This document shows, piece by piece, positions 30,245 through 31,442 of a stretch of DNA of 31,442 bases. The first letter of the stretch is position 1. Each line of letters starts with the position of its first letter. The stretch is from positions 1-31,442 of the IMG/VR virus record IMGVR_UViG_3300036979_000244; one strand, 5' to 3'. The notes beneath the pieces were generated by a model. The model searched no databases. It had not been told where the DNA came from and worked only from the letters and a program-made list of their open reading frames with translations. The stretch comes from a virus. A program made the translations under genes and the position numbers.

Positions 30245-31442
30245 GTGCTACCACGGTCGCTGCGTGTTGCTGTGATGTTTCTGTGCGGTATTACGCGCTG
30301 AAATGTCCTGACCTGATGCCGCAATGTTGTCCGTACAACGACTGCGACAACGCACCAAATCGCATTGATATGTGCGAAGCGTATTTGCGTCTGTGGGGCA
30401 TAACAACACCACCTGATCCAACGAAGTGCTACATATTTTCGTACAAGTGCTGTTTCTACTACCTGTATTCGACTGATCCAGGGCCATGCCCGTATCCGAA
30501 TAGCCCGTGGCCGACCAACGTTGGAAAACTGGTGATGGTTTTCAATCGCGGTGGGGTGTCGTGTTGCCGCCCAAATCCGTATGACACAACGTTGATGCCG
30601 CCCGGCTCAATGGGCTTGATCACAATTCCGGGTTGCGGCCCTGTGGTTGTCAATCCTGATCCAATCGAATTCCCATGCGTGGAATTGATCGCAGACTGCT
30701 ACGAGCTTTGCGACCAGTACGGAACGGTCAAAGGAAAGTCCAACAGAATTACCTCACGGCTCTCAATGTGCGTGAATGTTCCTGGCGTACCGCCGGACGT
30801 TCGATGTAATCACGGGCCAAGCGATCAAACTATTGAGGTGGTTGTAAGAACGGATACGTACATTGGAAACTGCGAACCGTGCAAGTTCCTGAACAACGTA
30901 CCTGTTCCAAATCCAGGCGGCGGGTACGACTGTCTCCCAAGCCCGTTTTCGTGTCCTAATCAGGTCGAACAAGAATTCATCGAACTCGCCAACTGCCCTA
31001 ATTGCTGGGCGTTCGTTGCGCTTGATTGCTGCGGGGGTTCAGATCCTTGCACAAGCGACCCGCTTGCATGTAGTAACGCAAACGTGTTGGACTACCTGCA
31101 AAGTTACAAGGTCACGACGTGTTACAGCGTTCAGGATTGTTCGCTAGAGGGTACGGAATTTCAGGTCGAGGATTTGTTGCGCGTGTATTTTGACAGGTGC
31201 ATTCCTATTGCAGAGGGCATCAATCCGCTTGACTCAGCAGCGTTAGATACATGGGTGCGAACGCAATTCCTCACGTTTGGATCGGGGTCGTATCAAACGT
31301 GTTGGGGTGCGATGAGTACCTACGATGTCAACGTCTGCGGTTTGACAGTTCGGATGTTGTCGGGAAACGCGACACGACTTGCGGAAAAGATCAACAACCG
31401 TATCGGTGCAAGCGTTCAAGTTGAGGTTTTGAATAACCCGTG
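30241..31442 (+). CDS. cysteine-rich protein of at least 400 aa, truncated by the window end
   Basis: The open frame starts at ATG 30241 (AGGA upstream at 7-8 bases) and has no stop to the end of the window. My count gives about 35 Cys in 400 residues, many as CC or CxxC (ACCCD, QCCPYNDC, KCCFYY, SCCRP, NCEPC, NCPNC, DCCGG), with many Pro and Asn. It has no signal peptide or membrane helix at the start. If the DNA is circular it ends at base 43. Possible roles are a disulfide-locked or zinc-rich tail-tip/virion surface protein, but I recognise no family. Confidence 0.75.
   Translation, partial: MSATTVAACCCDVSVRYYALKCPDLMPQCCPYNDCDNAPNRIDMCEAYLRLWGITTPPDPTKCYIFSYKCCFYYLYSTDPGPCPYPNSPWPTNVGKLVMVFNRGGVSCCRPNPYDTTLMPPGSMGLITIPGCGPVVVNPDPIEFPCVELIADCYELCDQYGTVKGKSNRITSRLSMCVNVPGVPPDVRCNHGPSDQTIEVVVRTDTYIGNCEPCKFLNNVPVPNPGGGYDCLPSPFSCPNQVEQEFIELANCPNCWAFVALDCCGGSDPCTSDPLACSNANVLDYLQSYKVTTCYSVQDCSLEGTEFQVEDLLRVYFDRCIPIAEGINPLDSAALDTWVRTQFLTFGSGSYQTCWGAMSTYDVNVCGLTVRMLSGNATRLAEKINNRIGASVQVEVLNNP

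Noticed and set aside
1-31442. CRISPR arrays, insertion sequences, rRNA or tRNA genes, integrase
   Set aside because: No regular spaced repeats, transposase or integrase motifs, or RNA gene signatures were seen on either strand.

Overview
The window is almost certainly most or all of a small tailed dsDNA phage genome (Caudoviricetes, siphovirus-like). Nearly every gene is on the plus strand and packed with ATGA, GTGA or TAATG stop/start overlaps. A sigma70-type promoter (TTGCAC-17-TATACT), good Shine-Dalgarno (SD) sequences, a probable outer-membrane spanin lipoprotein and a Mu-like head module (DUF935 portal, MuF, protease-scaffold) point to a Gram-negative host. The species cannot be named from sequence alone. 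I see no integrase, DNA polymerase or recognisable endolysin.

Layout. 1-1071 is a regulatory region. It holds a leftward mini-operon (10-aa leader plus a 29-aa membrane peptide, closed by an intrinsic terminator), a second leftward terminator, about 500 bp of gene-free structured DNA, and the rightward early promoter region. 1072-2909 holds early genes: small unknown proteins, a zinc-ribbon protein, a divergent CsrA-like RNA-binding protein, a small HTH protein and a RusA resolvase. 2910-7371 starts with a clear promoter and carries an ERF single-strand annealing protein, a C5-cytosine methyltransferase, four tandem paralogous coiled-coil proteins, two tiny proteins, Gp157 and an XRE-like protein. 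7368-18657 is packaging and head: TerS, TerL, a 1297-aa modular protein with a repeated linker motif, portal, MuF protein, protease-scaffold with an internal scaffold start, decoration protein and major capsid protein, then an intrinsic terminator. 18719-29176 is tail: connector, tail completion, tube, a G/GT chaperone pair with a GGGAAAC slippery site, terminator-like protein, a short tape measure, and baseplate/fibre proteins. 29173-30215 is lysis (two small membrane proteins and an overlapping spanin pair) plus an excisionase-like HTH. 30241 to the end is a very cysteine-rich open frame that runs off the window.

Two systems stand out. First, five early genes around the CsrA-like gene have their SD placed in the loop of a tiny hairpin (CTGA-AGGAA-TCAG or TAC-AGGAG-GTA types), the arrangement CsrA proteins bind. 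Two divergent leaders also share an 18-bp box and a following hairpin. This suggests a phage-encoded post-transcriptional regulon. Second, the 1297-aa protein is a chain of about 14 small modules separated by an (F/Y/M)SRxGAKAxF motif. The same pattern (FSRKGNRVTF) occurs at the protease/scaffold boundary of the phage's own maturation protease, so it may be a polyprotein cut during head maturation. A second peptide, VGGGLST(F/Y)VP, is shared by that boundary and the N-terminus of the major capsid protein.

The cysteine-rich frame stays open across the end-to-start junction and stops at base 43, just before converging leftward signals. This fits a circularly permuted complete genome of about 31.4 kb.
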